Positions 28,078 to 36,712 of a stretch of DNA of 64,000 nucleotides are shown in pieces (positions within the stretch are counted from its first letter, which is position 1; each line of letters starts with the position of its first letter). Both the position numbers and the translations under genes were made by a program. Origin of the DNA: an uncultured Acidobacteriota bacterium (GTDB taxonomy: Bacteria; Acidobacteriota; Blastocatellia; Pyrinomonadales; Pyrinomonadaceae); assembly GCA_937859595.1 (NCBI GenBank), contig CALMAH010000013.1, positions 1-64,000 of the forward strand. Reading direction: 5' to 3'. A model generated the notes under the pieces. That model searched no databases and was not told the DNA's origin. It was given only the letters and a program-made list of their open reading frames with translations.

Positions 28078-31000
28078 TTAGTGTCCGCCGCCCGGTTTTT
28101 CCTTGCCTTCCGGCTTCGGCTTGAATTCCGGGGCCACATAGCCCGGCATCTCCCGATTCTTGTTCTTCATCTCTGCCATATAGGTCGTTCTCGGCTGTGT
28201 GTTCAGATCGTTCAGGAGGTTATAGTTCCTCTTGTCGCTTTTCACCTTGGCAACCTTGCTTAGCGGGTCGTTCATATCACCGAAAACGATCGCGCCTGTC
28301 GGACAAACTGACTGGCAGGCGGTCAACACTTCGCCGTCGCGGATACGCCTTCCCTCTTTTTCAGCCTCGATGCGGGCAACCGATATGCGTTGAGTGCAGT
28401 AGGTACATTTCTCCATCACGCCGCGGCTTCTTATAGTGACCTCGGGATTGCGCATCAACTTGTACTGCGGCGTATCCCAATCCTGATAGAGGAAAAAGTT
28501 AAATCTCCTGACCTTGTACGGGCAGTTGTTTGAGCAATATCGCGTTCCAACACAACGGTTATAGACCATGTCGTTGAGCCCCTCCGGATTATGCACCGTA
28601 GCCGTTACCGGGCAGACGACTTCGCACGGGGCCATTTCACACTGCATACATAGCACAGGCTGGAAATGCGGGCCTTCCGGCTGGTTTACATCTTCGCCGC
28701 CGTAATAAGTGTCGATCCGCATCCAGTGCATCTCGCGGCTCTTCTCCACCTGGTCCTTGCCGACGACGGGTATATTGTTCTCCGATTGGCACGCCAGCAC
28801 ACACGCATTACATCCTACGCAGGTGTTCAGGTCGATGGACATCCCCCATTTGTGGTTCTCCGCATACCATTGTTGATAGAGCGTGTCGTCGTACATCGAG
28901 AGGTTCGAATAATCCGGCTGTTTTCCGGCTTCGAGGTGTTCGTCAAAGTGGTGGATGTCCCAGACCCGCAGTATGTCGCGGCTCCGCCCATCCACGTTCT
29001 CCATATTGAAGTGTATCTGTGTCGTCGCGATCTGGGTCGAACCCCCGGTACGCTCAATGTTGCCGAAACCAAAATGCATCGCGTCCGAACGCCGCACATT
29101 GTATGCGTTGTACCCGAGGCCGGTCCCGACCTTACCCGTCCGGGAGCGTCCATAACCAAGGAAGATAGTTATCACATCGTCCGGTTGGCCCGGCGATATC
29201 CACATCGGGACCCCCTCCAGCTCAAGTCCCTGATATGAGAGCTTGACGAGGTCGGCCCCCATGTTCGAGCCGTATGTATTAACGAACGATATGCCGCGTT
29301 CGCCGCCCGAGATCTCACGCGGGTCGTTTCCTCGATTTACCTGCAGCCGTTCGGCGGTCGCGGGGCTGATCAACGCAACGTTCTCCCATGTGATCTTAGT
29401 GAACGGATTCGGCAGCTCCTGCATCCAGCCGTTGTTGGCGAAACGCCCGTCATAAATACACGGATCAGGAAGGATCGCGATCTCAAGCGGGCCGGAGGCT
29501 GCCGTCGGGGCAGCAGGCTGTTCGAGAAATGCTGAGCTTGCCGTCACGCTTTTTGCCGGCAGAGCCGAGTTCGCCACGAAACCGTCATGGATGGCTTTGC
29601 GCCAGTGGTCCTCAAAGGTTCTCGGGCCGGAAGCCGCCGGAGGCGGAGATGCAGGCGTGGCTGCGGGAGATGCTTTCGGTTCACCCTCGGCCTCGGCTTC
29701 ACCCTCCTTTTGTTCAACCGGTTCTGCTGCGGGCGTTGCTGCGGCATTTCCGTTCGTCGTCAGATTTTGCGCTTGCCAGAAATCCTTGTGAATATCGTAA
29801 TCGCGCCTGTCAAAATTCTCCCTGAAAAATAGCTGCACGATCTCGGCCGCCGATTTGACGCCGCCGCCGTAAAGCGGCTCGATCAACGGTTGTATAAAAC
29901 TGACCGTCCCGTCGTATGCCCTCGCGTCTCCCCACATTTCGAGAAAATGTTTCTCCGGAACGTGCCAATGGCATATCTCGGCCGTCTCGTCGTAATGACT
30001 GCCTAGATGGATACGTAGCGGTACTTTTGAATCGACCCGGTTCAGGTCGATCTTCAGATCCGCCGGCGTGGAGTAAACCGGATTGCCGCCGAGCATCACG
30101 AGGACTTTCACCTGTCCGCCGTCGATCTCGGAAACGAGCTCCCGCAGCTGCTCAAGCTGTGTCTTGTCCGTGTTCGCGGCAAGCGGCTCCGTATAAACTA
30201 CCGTCTCGCCGATATTTCCTAGCGTAGAGTTCATCAGGCACGCAAGAGCATGCACCTCTGCAGGCTGATTATCCCCCGCGACCACCAATGTCCTGCCCCT
30301 GTTCTCGGAGAGGTCCTTTGCCATTGCAGCTATCCATTCGCCATTTTCGGTATAGCTGCTCTCCGCTCCCGCAACTCCTATCGCCTTTGCGACCGCCTTC
30401 GCTACCTCGAACATTTGGCTCGGCTTGACGGCGAGCCGGTGGTCGGCCTTTGCCCCCATCAGCGTCATCGTCGTTTCGATCGCATAAAGCCGGTTCATTT
30501 CGCGTTCCACGTCAGAAACGCGCCGCCCTTCGGCAAAATCGTGCATATACCGCACATTTGCACCCGAGAAAATATCCGCGTCCAGCGAAAGTATCCGCGC
30601 CGCCCTGTCAAACCGATATACGGCATGCGAAGGCGAACCGAATGCAAGCCTTGAACCCGCGAGAGCGTTGTCGTTATTAACCGCTTCGTACTGGACCCAT
30701 TTCGCATTAGGCATCTCCGTCAAAAGTTGACGAAATTGGGCCTGGAGCGTAGGCGAAGTGACCGTCGGCGTCAGAAATCGCACACCGGCCCCACCGTCCG
30801 CAGCGTTTGCCTCTACCGCGGCCCTAATGGCGGCCATAAAGTTTTGCCATGAACTCGGCGAGCCGCGAAACATCACTTGCCGCGAGCGGTCCGGGTCATA
30901 CATGTCCAAAAGCGCGGCCTGTGCAAAAATGTCCGTTGCCCCCAGACTGCCCGGATGTTCGGGATTGCCCTCCAGCTTAACGGGTCGCCCCTCATAAGAA

Positions 31001-31377
31001 CGTGCAAGCAGCCCCGACGCCACACCACCCATCGTCATTGCGGTCGCGAAAAAGAGCGGTTTGCCCGGCAACATGTCCTCGATCGGCCTAACATATGGAA
31101 CGATCTTTTCCGGCGGCTGGATCACACAACCCGACAGCCCGGCAAGGGCAAGCGAAGCCCCCATCACCTTGATAAAGTTCCGGCGGCTAAGGCTGTTGTC
31201 CCACGTCTCGGCCTGGTCCGGAAATTCACGTTTGACGTAGTCTTCGAATTCGGGTGCGTCCACGAACTCCTCGACACTTCGCCAATATTCCTTTCCGTTG
31301 GACTTGGTGAGTATTTTGTCCCGCAGCGATGCGAAACTTGAACTGGTTTCCTGACTCGGCATCTTTGATGAATCCAT
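28078..31377 (-). CDS. actB: Alternative complex III subunit ActB (molybdopterin-like plus Fe-S)
   Basis: 1099-aa fused iron-sulfur protein. The N terminus carries a Tat-type SRRNFIK motif near residue 45 followed by a lipobox-like LSGC. Residues about 60-760 form a molybdopterin-oxidoreductase-like domain that in this family holds no Mo cofactor, interrupted at about 550-600 by a low-complexity Ala/Pro/Glu linker. The C-terminal part (about 840-1040) is a ferredoxin domain with four cysteine clusters: CVGCNACVLAC, CMQCEMAPCEVVC, CVGTRYCSNNC and the last CTYCTQR plus CQSVC. It channels electrons from the quinol site towards the haem subunits. Confidence 0.95.
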   Translation of the reverse strand: MDSSKMPSQETSSSFASLRDKILTKSNGKEYWRSVEEFVDAPEFEDYVKREFPDQAETWDNSLSRRNFIKVMGASLALAGLSGCVIQPPEKIVPYVRPIEDMLPGKPLFFATAMTMGGVASGLLARSYEGRPVKLEGNPEHPGSLGATDIFAQAALLDMYDPDRSRQVMFRGSPSSWQNFMAAIRAAVEANAADGGAGVRFLTPTVTSPTLQAQFRQLLTEMPNAKWVQYEAVNNDNALAGSRLAFGSPSHAVYRFDRAARILSLDADIFSGANVRYMHDFAEGRRVSDVEREMNRLYAIETTMTLMGAKADHRLAVKPSQMFEVAKAVAKAIGVAGAESSYTENGEWIAAMAKDLSENRGRTLVVAGDNQPAEVHALACLMNSTLGNIGETVVYTEPLAANTDKTQLEQLRELVSEIDGGQVKVLVMLGGNPVYSTPADLKIDLNRVDSKVPLRIHLGSHYDETAEICHWHVPEKHFLEMWGDARAYDGTVSFIQPLIEPLYGGGVKSAAEIVQLFFRENFDRRDYDIHKDFWQAQNLTTNGNAAATPAAEPVEQKEGEAEAEGEPKASPAATPASPPPAASGPRTFEDHWRKAIHDGFVANSALPAKSVTASSAFLEQPAAPTAASGPLEIAILPDPCIYDGRFANNGWMQELPNPFTKITWENVALISPATAERLQVNRGNDPREISGGERGISFVNTYGSNMGADLVKLSYQGLELEGVPMWISPGQPDDVITIFLGYGRSRTGKVGTGLGYNAYNVRRSDAMHFGFGNIERTGGSTQIATTQIHFNMENVDGRSRDILRVWDIHHFDEHLEAGKQPDYSNLSMYDDTLYQQWYAENHKWGMSIDLNTCVGCNACVLACQSENNIPVVGKDQVEKSREMHWMRIDTYYGGEDVNQPEGPHFQPVLCMQCEMAPCEVVCPVTATVHNPEGLNDMVYNRCVGTRYCSNNCPYKVRRFNFFLYQDWDTPQYKLMRNPEVTIRSRGVMEKCTYCTQRISVARIEAEKEGRRIRDGEVLTACQSVCPTGAIVFGDMNDPLSKVAKVKSDKRNYNLLNDLNTQPRTTYMAEMKNKNREMPGYVAPEFKPKPEGKEKPGGGH

Positions 31378-31404
31378 GACCCCTGATCTGAAGGTTACGG
31401 CCCG

Positions 31405-32064
31405 TTATCTATGACAGATCGAACAACTCGTCAGCATATCGCGGCTTCTAAGCCGGTATTCTTCCTTCAATTTCAGCCTTTCCTCGGTTGAGATATCGCT
31501 GTCCTTCCACTGCATGTTATAGATCTGGTCCCTCGGCCGGATGAACTTCTCCGGCTCGCGGTGGCAGGCAAGACACCACTCCATCTGGAGCGTGTTCTCC
31601 TGGTAAACTGACGGCATATTGTCGATCTCGCCGTGACACGTCGAACAGCCTATACCTTTTGCGACGTGGATGCTGTGATTGAAATATGTGTACTCCGGCA
31701 GGTCATGTACCCGTTCCCATTCGATCGGCTTGTTGTCCCTAAAGCTCGCACGCACCGGCTCCAAATATGGGCTGTCTGCCCAGATCTGCGAGTGGCAGTT
31801 CATACATGTCTGCGTTGAGGGCATTCCCGCCGAGGCCGTCGTCTCGACCGTGGTGTGACAATAGCGGCAGTCGATCCCGTCGTCACCCACGTGGTGCTTG
31901 TGACTGAACTGGACGGGCTGCTGTTTTTCAACGTATCGCCCCGTCAGATATGAAGAACGGGCTACCTGCGTGTAAACATAAAACGCAGTTCCGGCGAGAA
32001 CAACGGCCGTTATCATCGAGATGCGGGCAATGTTGTTCGCGCTTTTAGGGAAAAATTGTGCCAT
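31405..32064 (-). CDS. actA: Alternative complex III subunit ActA, pentahaem cytochrome c
   Basis: 219-aa multihaem cytochrome, first gene of the act operon. One N-terminal transmembrane anchor (about 16-35) precedes five CXXCH motifs: CRYCH, CMNCH, CSTCH, CLACH and CSICH, the last six residues from the C terminus. Additional histidines supply the axial ligands. It transfers electrons from ActB to the downstream cytochrome. Upstream lies a 292-bp spacer that should contain the operon promoter. Confidence 0.96.
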   Translation of the reverse strand: MAQFFPKSANNIARISMITAVVLAGTAFYVYTQVARSSYLTGRYVEKQQPVQFSHKHHVGDDGIDCRYCHTTVETTASAGMPSTQTCMNCHSQIWADSPYLEPVRASFRDNKPIEWERVHDLPEYTYFNHSIHVAKGIGCSTCHGEIDNMPSVYQENTLQMEWCLACHREPEKFIRPRDQIYNMQWKDSDISTEERLKLKEEYRLRSRDMLTSCSICHR

Positions 32065-32356
32065 CGTTTATGACTCTCCGGCGTTTTAACACAGCGGTTA
32101 AAGTCCAACATCCCTTAGGCATGGAAGGCGGCCTAAGCAACGCTTGCGAAATTCGAATTATTTAAGAGATTGCGTTTCGTAAAACTAGTTTAATGTAACC
32201 AAATCTCCCGTTTTCCGCAAGTATCAATACCCCTATATTCCGGTTTAGCGCCCGGATTGTGCAATCTTTCACAAAATAAGTAAATCTGATAGGTAAAATT
32301 ACCGCCCGCCAACTGCCCGGCCCGCCGCTGCCTCCGGGCTGGTCGGCTCGCCGCGG
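32065..32356 (-). promoter_or_regulatory. Probable act operon promoter/leader region
   Basis: Non-coding spacer upstream of actA. It contains an inverted repeat CTTAGGC (32114-32120) / GCCTAAG (32131-32137) about 50-75 bp before the actA start. A GC-rich pair GCCCGG (32315-32320) / CCGGGC (32334-32339) near the ROK stop may end that gene. I cannot define -35/-10 boxes with confidence. Confidence 0.4.
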
Positions 32357-33271
32357 TTATTGAGAAATTAGAGCCGCTCCGACGGCCGCCGCATTCTCAC
32401 CGAGTTCGCCTGAAACGATGGCCACATCCGCGAACGACGGTCCGAACGAGGCTTCTCGCGCTCTGGCCCTTATCGGCTCCATTAATATCTCGCCGGCCTC
32501 GGCCGCGAACCCCCCTAGGACGATGCGGTCCACATTCAGGAGATTGATCACGCTTGCCAATGCCGAGCCGAGATATGCCCCGGTGCGTTCCAACATCAGT
32601 ATCGCAAAATCATCACCGTCCCTGGCGGCCTCAATAATGTCCTCGACAGTCATAGCGGATTCCTCCACCCGTGACAGTGCCGAAGTGCTGTCCTGGTGAA
32701 TACGGCTAAGCGTCCTCCTGACAACGCTGTCCGACGAAACCGCTTCCTCCAGATGCGTGCCGTCCTGATCGATCGCTACATAACCGAACTCGCCTGCGAA
32801 ACCTGAAGTGCCGTGAAGTATCTTTCCGTCAAAAATAAAGGATCCCCCAACCCCCTGGCCCAAAGTTACGTAGAACAGATGTCGAGCTCCGCGGCCCCCA
32901 CCGATGCGAAATTCACCAAACGCGGCCGAGTTCGCGTCGTTCTCAATGATCAGCTCGAGACCGGCCGACCCTCTTATCTCTTGTGCGATGTCCAGTTCCG
33001 GAAACTCTGAAAAGCCGGCGGAATAAGCCACCCGACGGGATCTTGCCTCTACCAGCCCCGGTATCGCCATCCCCGCTCGCTCAAATTCCCCGAAATTTTG
33101 CTTGAGTGCACCAACAAAGCCTGTCAGTTGGTCAACCAGGCCCTGGTGCGGGTCGTATGATACAACTATAGGCCCATCGACCTTACCGGATCCGACCGAA
33201 ACGCCGGTCAGCTTTTTGTTCGAAAGGCTGATCCCGATCGTCCGTTTCGGTTCTATGTCTGATGAAGCCAT
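32357..33271 (-). CDS. Divergent ROK-family protein (sugar kinase-like)
   Basis: 304-aa protein with clear ROK architecture: ENDANSAAFGE with the catalytic-type Asp112, TLGQGVGGSFIFDGK at 137-150, GFAGEFGYV near 158-165 and IVLGGFAAEAGE. Several functional elements deviate. The N-terminal phosphate-binding DxGxT motif is SLSNK (15-19). The zinc-coordinating His of GEIGH is Tyr164. The CxCGxxGCxE zinc motif is absent; the sequence goes directly from VAIDQDGTHLEE to AVSSD. It may be a sugar-binding regulator without a DNA-binding domain, an inactive kinase, or a kinase with altered chemistry. Divergent from the VWA gene. Confidence 0.85.
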   Translation of the reverse strand: MASSDIEPKRTIGISLSNKKLTGVSVGSGKVDGPIVVSYDPHQGLVDQLTGFVGALKQNFGEFERAGMAIPGLVEARSRRVAYSAGFSEFPELDIAQEIRGSAGLELIIENDANSAAFGEFRIGGGRGARHLFYVTLGQGVGGSFIFDGKILHGTSGFAGEFGYVAIDQDGTHLEEAVSSDSVVRRTLSRIHQDSTSALSRVEESAMTVEDIIEAARDGDDFAILMLERTGAYLGSALASVINLLNVDRIVLGGFAAEAGEILMEPIRARAREASFGPSFADVAIVSGELGENAAAVGAALISQ

Positions 33272-33450
33272 GGTCGCAAATATCTTCAGCTAAGGTAGCC
33301 GCGATTGTAGTAAGTGTCCGTGTCCATAGTCAAACGCTCCCCGACCGAACGGCGATCTGCCGATGTATTCAACCGAAAACTATTTGATTTAAGCCAACCA
33401 AAAGGCGAGAATATTTCTCTAACGTTATTATCGGCTTCTCGGGTGTACCT

Positions 33451-34698
33451 ATGAAAAACTACTTTGCGCGAACTGTCTTATTCCTCATCATTTTGATCTT
33501 GGCTGGAGCGGCAGGCCCCGAACTTATCTTTGGACAGGCAAGGCCGCAGCGTCCGACGCCCACCGGTAACGAGAAGCGAAACCAGCGCCCAACGCCCAAG
33601 ACCGAGGAAGAGCTGCGCAAAGAAGCTGAAGAACGCGAACGCCTGGAGCTGGAGAAGAAAGCCTTGGTCGAAGATGATGTCGTTGCGGTCGAAACGAACA
33701 TCGTAAATATCGACGCCGTCGTTTACAATCGCCGCACCGGACAAGTAATTACGGGGCTAACCAAGGAAAATTTTGCGGTTTTTGAAAATGGTGTTCGCAA
33801 GCAGATCTCCAGTTTCTCGACTCCCGAGACCCCGATAACTGTCACGCTGGTCCTTGAGTACAGCAAGTGGTCGGAGGTCTTTGGCCGTGCTTCGGGCCAG
33901 ATCTTCGAACCGGGGATCTATGAGACGGTCCGGCCGGTCGCATATTTCCTTAGTCGATTCATCAAGCCCCCAAACGATTACGCATCGGTCATCGCGTTCG
34001 ATATGCGCCCGACCCCGATAACCGATTTCACCAACGACCCGAATCGCATTCGTCAGACCATTGACCTGCTTCTCCGAAGCAGTCCCGCCTTCAGGGAGAA
34101 TAATCTCTTTGATGCCATCAAGTTGGCGCTCATAGGTGGCCGTGCCGATTCGATAGTCCTCGAAAATACCGAAGAGCGTTATATGGAATATCAGGGGATG
34201 GTCGATGTCCGCTCGCGAAGACGGGCGATCATACTTGTCGCCTCCGGCATAGACACTTTCAGCCGTACAAACTACGGTGAGATCCGGCGTGTCGTCCAGG
34301 AATCCGGCATTCCGATCTATATCATCAGCACCGGCAATCTGTTCTATAAGAAGTATGAACCTTGGCTAGGAGCAACGGATTCGATCAGCGGCGTACCGGG
34401 CCGCCTAACCTTCCTGCAGGCAAAGAACCAGATGAATACCTTTGCCCGCGAATCCGGCGGGGCTCATTTTGAGATGACGTTCCCAAGCGAGATCCCCGGC
34501 TATCTTCAGTCCATTGACGGCCTGCTTAGGAGCCAGTATGCTCTGGCCTACGACCTTGATGAGCGCCACGCACCCGGCAAACGGTATAAACTGGAAGTAA
34601 AAGTGGACGTCAACGGCGACGGCAATTTCGACGATCGTCAGTTCATCGTCCAGCATCGCCCGTTCCTGTCCATCCCGAAGGAAGACAGGAAAAAATGA
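33451..34698 (+). CDS. VWFA-related acidobacterial domain protein
   Basis: 415-aa exported protein with a signal peptide ending near IFGQA (about residue 29), a charged linker (RPQRPTPTGNEKRN, a Glu/Arg-rich helix), then a VWA-like domain of the type expanded in Acidobacteriota: NRRTGQVITGLTKENFAVFENG is the family's N-terminal signature. The metal-ion (MIDAS) motif that should read DxSxS is degenerate (EYSKWS), so metal binding is doubtful. The C terminus includes KLEVKVDVNGDGNFDDRQF-like strands. Function unknown; probably an envelope protein. It has its own terminator. Confidence 0.85.
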   Translation: MKNYFARTVLFLIILILAGAAGPELIFGQARPQRPTPTGNEKRNQRPTPKTEEELRKEAEERERLELEKKALVEDDVVAVETNIVNIDAVVYNRRTGQVITGLTKENFAVFENGVRKQISSFSTPETPITVTLVLEYSKWSEVFGRASGQIFEPGIYETVRPVAYFLSRFIKPPNDYASVIAFDMRPTPITDFTNDPNRIRQTIDLLLRSSPAFRENNLFDAIKLALIGGRADSIVLENTEERYMEYQGMVDVRSRRRAIILVASGIDTFSRTNYGEIRRVVQESGIPIYIISTGNLFYKKYEPWLGATDSISGVPGRLTFLQAKNQMNTFARESGGAHFEMTFPSEIPGYLQSIDGLLRSQYALAYDLDERHAPGKRYKLEVKVDVNGDGNFDDRQFIVQHRPFLSIPKEDRKK

Positions 34699-34714
34699 TC
34701 CGATCCAATTAATG

Positions 34715-34748
34715 AAAAAGCTCCGGAGCATCGTCCCCGGAGCTTTTC
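34715..34748. terminator. Bidirectional terminator between VWA protein and citrate synthase
   Basis: AAAAGCTCCGG (34716-34726) / CCGGAGCTTTT (34737-34747), an 11-bp perfect stem with a T run on either strand, centrally placed between convergent stop codons. Confidence 0.85.
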
Positions 34749-34777
34749 TGTCTTTACAAGATCATCCTGTCAGCCAT

Positions 34778-35914
34778 TTAGCGCTCGGCGATCGGGATAT
34801 ACTTCAAACCTCGCTCGCCGATATATTCCGCTCTCGGGCGGATCAGCTTGTTGTCCGCATATTGTTCAAGGATGTGGCCGGTCCAGCCTGAGATCCGGCT
34901 AACGGCAAATATCGGCGTGTAGAGATCCAGCGGAATTCCCATCAGGTAATATGTCGATGCCGAATAAAAATCCACGTTCGGGAACATACCCTTCTTTTCG
35001 TGCATCAGTTTCTCTATCCGCTGTGACATCTCGAACCACTTCGATTCGCCCCTTCGTTCAGACATTGTTTTCGAGAATTTTCTGAGCCAGGTAGCCCTCG
35101 GGTCCTCGGTCCTGTAAACGGCGTGCCCAATGCCCATTATCTTCTTCTTTGCCTCTAATGCGTTATCAACAAATTCATCTACCTTGTCGATATCGCCTAT
35201 CTCGAGCAGCATTCGCATCACCGCCGTGTTCGCACCGCCGTGCAGCGGCCCGGCCAGTGCAGCGATGCCGGCCGTTACGGCACCGTACATTCCCGCGAGC
35301 GTTCCCGCGACGACACGGGTAGTGAACGTAGAAGCATTCAGCTCGTGGTCGGCATGCAGTATCAGAGCGATATCAAACATCCTCGCCTCTTCGGCATCCG
35401 GCCTTTCACCTCTGAGCATATAGAGGAAATTTTCCGCGATCCCAAGGTTCTCGTCCGGAGCGACGACATCTTTGTCGTTACGGATCCGGTCCCACGCGGC
35501 GGCGATCGTCCCGATCTGTCCCGTAAGGCGAACGGCAGTTCTAACGGCGTTGTCCCTGTCCGTGCTGTGTCCGTTCCTGTCAAAAAAATCTAGCGATGAG
35601 ACCGCAGTTCTGAGCACATCCATCGGGTCAGCGTCGGTGGGAAACCGCTTCATCAGTTCGATGACCTCCGGAGCGACCGAATAGTTTGCCCTGAACTGAG
35701 CCGTAAGTTGAGAAAGTTCTTCAGACTTTGGCAGACGCCCGTTCCAAAGCAGGAAAACTACTTCTTCAAAGGTGGAATTCTCCGCAAGATCGTGAATATC
35801 GTATCCCTGATAGATCAATATCCCCTTTTCGCCATCTACATCCCCGATAGAACTCTGCGCCGCGACCACTCCCCGAAGCCCGGCTGATGCTGTTGATTCT
35901 GTTGCTGTGCTCAT
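34778..35914 (-). CDS. gltA: Citrate synthase
   Basis: 378-aa citrate synthase of the short bacterial type, condensing oxaloacetate and acetyl-CoA at the entry of the TCA cycle. It shows the N-terminal GLRGVVAAQSSIGDVDGEKGILIYQGYDI, split around IHDLAENSTFEEV, and the catalytic His in GPLHGGAN, His in GIGHAVYRTEDPRA, and Asp in NVDFYSA. 2-methylcitrate synthase is the closest alternative and cannot be separated by motif; no prp genes are nearby. Monocistronic. Confidence 0.95.
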   Translation of the reverse strand: MSTATESTASAGLRGVVAAQSSIGDVDGEKGILIYQGYDIHDLAENSTFEEVVFLLWNGRLPKSEELSQLTAQFRANYSVAPEVIELMKRFPTDADPMDVLRTAVSSLDFFDRNGHSTDRDNAVRTAVRLTGQIGTIAAAWDRIRNDKDVVAPDENLGIAENFLYMLRGERPDAEEARMFDIALILHADHELNASTFTTRVVAGTLAGMYGAVTAGIAALAGPLHGGANTAVMRMLLEIGDIDKVDEFVDNALEAKKKIMGIGHAVYRTEDPRATWLRKFSKTMSERRGESKWFEMSQRIEKLMHEKKGMFPNVDFYSASTYYLMGIPLDLYTPIFAVSRISGWTGHILEQYADNKLIRPRAEYIGERGLKYIPIAER

Positions 35915-36123
35915 TGTTTTCTTCTATGGTTGCTTTATTCTCGGCTCTTTATCTCTTTCTGACTATTATATTTTCTGAAGGGATACCAACTTCTTGGCAA
36001 TGCTAAAGTAACGCCCCTGCCGAAACTCTATATTTTATCTGACAATCGGCTCGCAAACAAGTAGGAAGGCCGCCCACTCCACGGCCATAACATCATTCAT
36101 TGATCTGATTCGATCCCAACCAC

Positions 36124-36141
36124 GATCTTAGATCTTAGATT
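36124..36141. repeat. Heptamer repeat GATCTTA
   Basis: Two full copies of GATCTTA followed by GATT, immediately in tandem. Short, but it lies 46 bp from another 7-bp repeat. Confidence 0.7.
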
Positions 36142-36187
36142 CCCCTCTGATCTGGGGTCGCCGATCCGGACCCCTGCTTGCTCCTCG

Positions 36188-36215
36188 CTTCTCACTTCTC
36201 ATTTCTCACTTATCA
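36188..36215. repeat. Heptamer repeat, CTTCTCA-type, four units
   Basis: Units CTTCTCA, CTTCTCA, TTTCTCA, CTTATCA in tandem. This is similar in unit length to the heptameric short tandem repeats known from cyanobacteria. Confidence 0.75.
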
Positions 36216-36429
36216 TTTCGTGCAGATCGCGCATATCTCACAAATTGCCATTGAAGCCGATACAGGCGCATGGGAAAATTGCCCGGTGCTGCAGATCATC
36301 CCGCGATCGAAATGACGATACCGTACAAAAAGTCCCATGTTCCCTCGGCGGCCACACCGCCCTCCGCGTTAAGATCACTATTGGACGCTGAACCCGCCGA
36401 GTCCGCCGAGCAGAAAAAGGCTGAGAGCT

Positions 36430-36492
36430 GTTTCAGGCGTTTCAAGTGTTTCATCTGTTTCAAGTGTTTCAGGTGTTTCAGGCGTTTCACCG
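36430..36492. repeat. 9-bp tandem repeat GTTTCANNN, seven units
   Basis: Seven consecutive 9-bp units with invariant GTTTCA and third triplets GGC, AGT, TCT, AGT, GGT, GGC, CCG. The unit length preserves reading frame. In the + frame of the decayed ORF it encodes Val-Ser-(Ser/Gly). Confidence 0.9.
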
Positions 36493-36643
36493 CAACACCT
36501 CCCCCTCAGAGAAACGAAACAGCGCACGTCCCCGCTGATGATCGAGACGGAAAGTCAGACAAGGTCACAAAACTGGGACGGAAATTGGGACGCCGCGGGA
36601 CCTGGTCGTGAATTGTTGCACTTTAATGGAAAAACCCGGAAAC

Positions 36644-36676
36644 GGCTCACCGGCAAAGGAGGAAATCCGGTGAACC
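36644..36676 (-). terminator. Hairpin downstream of the 378-aa envelope gene
   Basis: GGCTCACCGG (36644-36653) / CCGGTGAACC (36667-36676), ten pairs including one G-T, with a 13-nt loop. On the minus strand it is followed, after about 11 nt, by a run of five T. The position fits a terminator for the gene ending at 36713. Confidence 0.45.
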
Positions 36677-36712
36677 GTATGCGGGTGCTCAAAGAAAAAA
36701 GCTGAGTTGCCT

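Larger units (their letters stand above)
36373..36705 (+). pseudogene. Decayed reading frame with Val-Ser repeat, possible mobile-element remnant
   Basis: A 110-codon open frame that starts directly after an in-frame stop and has no start codon near its beginning. It reads through the 9-bp repeat as VSG-VSS units, then gives plausible protein text such as NWDGNWDAAGPGRELLHF and GGNPVNRMRVLKEKS before its stop at 36703-36705. Upstream in the same frame, fragments of coding-like text are broken by stops at about 36313 and 36370. An internal ATG at 36538 would give 55 aa but lacks a ribosome site. The best reading is the 3' end of a decayed gene; family not identified. Confidence 0.4.
35915..36712. 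other. 800-bp spacer with tandem repeats and a decayed frame
   Basis: No intact gene is recognised between citrate synthase and the 378-aa envelope protein. The stretch holds two sets of 7-bp repeats (36124-36141 and 36188-36215), a seven-copy 9-bp repeat (36430-36492) and an open frame with interior stops upstream. A hairpin near its right end may terminate the envelope gene. Confidence 0.6.

Noticed and set aside
36296-36490. Minus-strand 64-codon frame with Leu-Lys-rich repeats (KHLKHLKQMKHLK)
   Set aside because: It is only the complement of the 9-bp repeat read in another frame. No ribosome site, no conserved text outside the repeat.
36430-36492. Possible CRISPR-like array
   Set aside because: Units are 9 bp, adjacent, with no spacers and no cas genes nearby.
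36640-36700. Resemblance to a group II intron domain V (GTGAACCGTATGCGG)
   Set aside because: The short match lacks the paired second strand and the AGC/GNRA features, and there is no reverse transcriptase gene.
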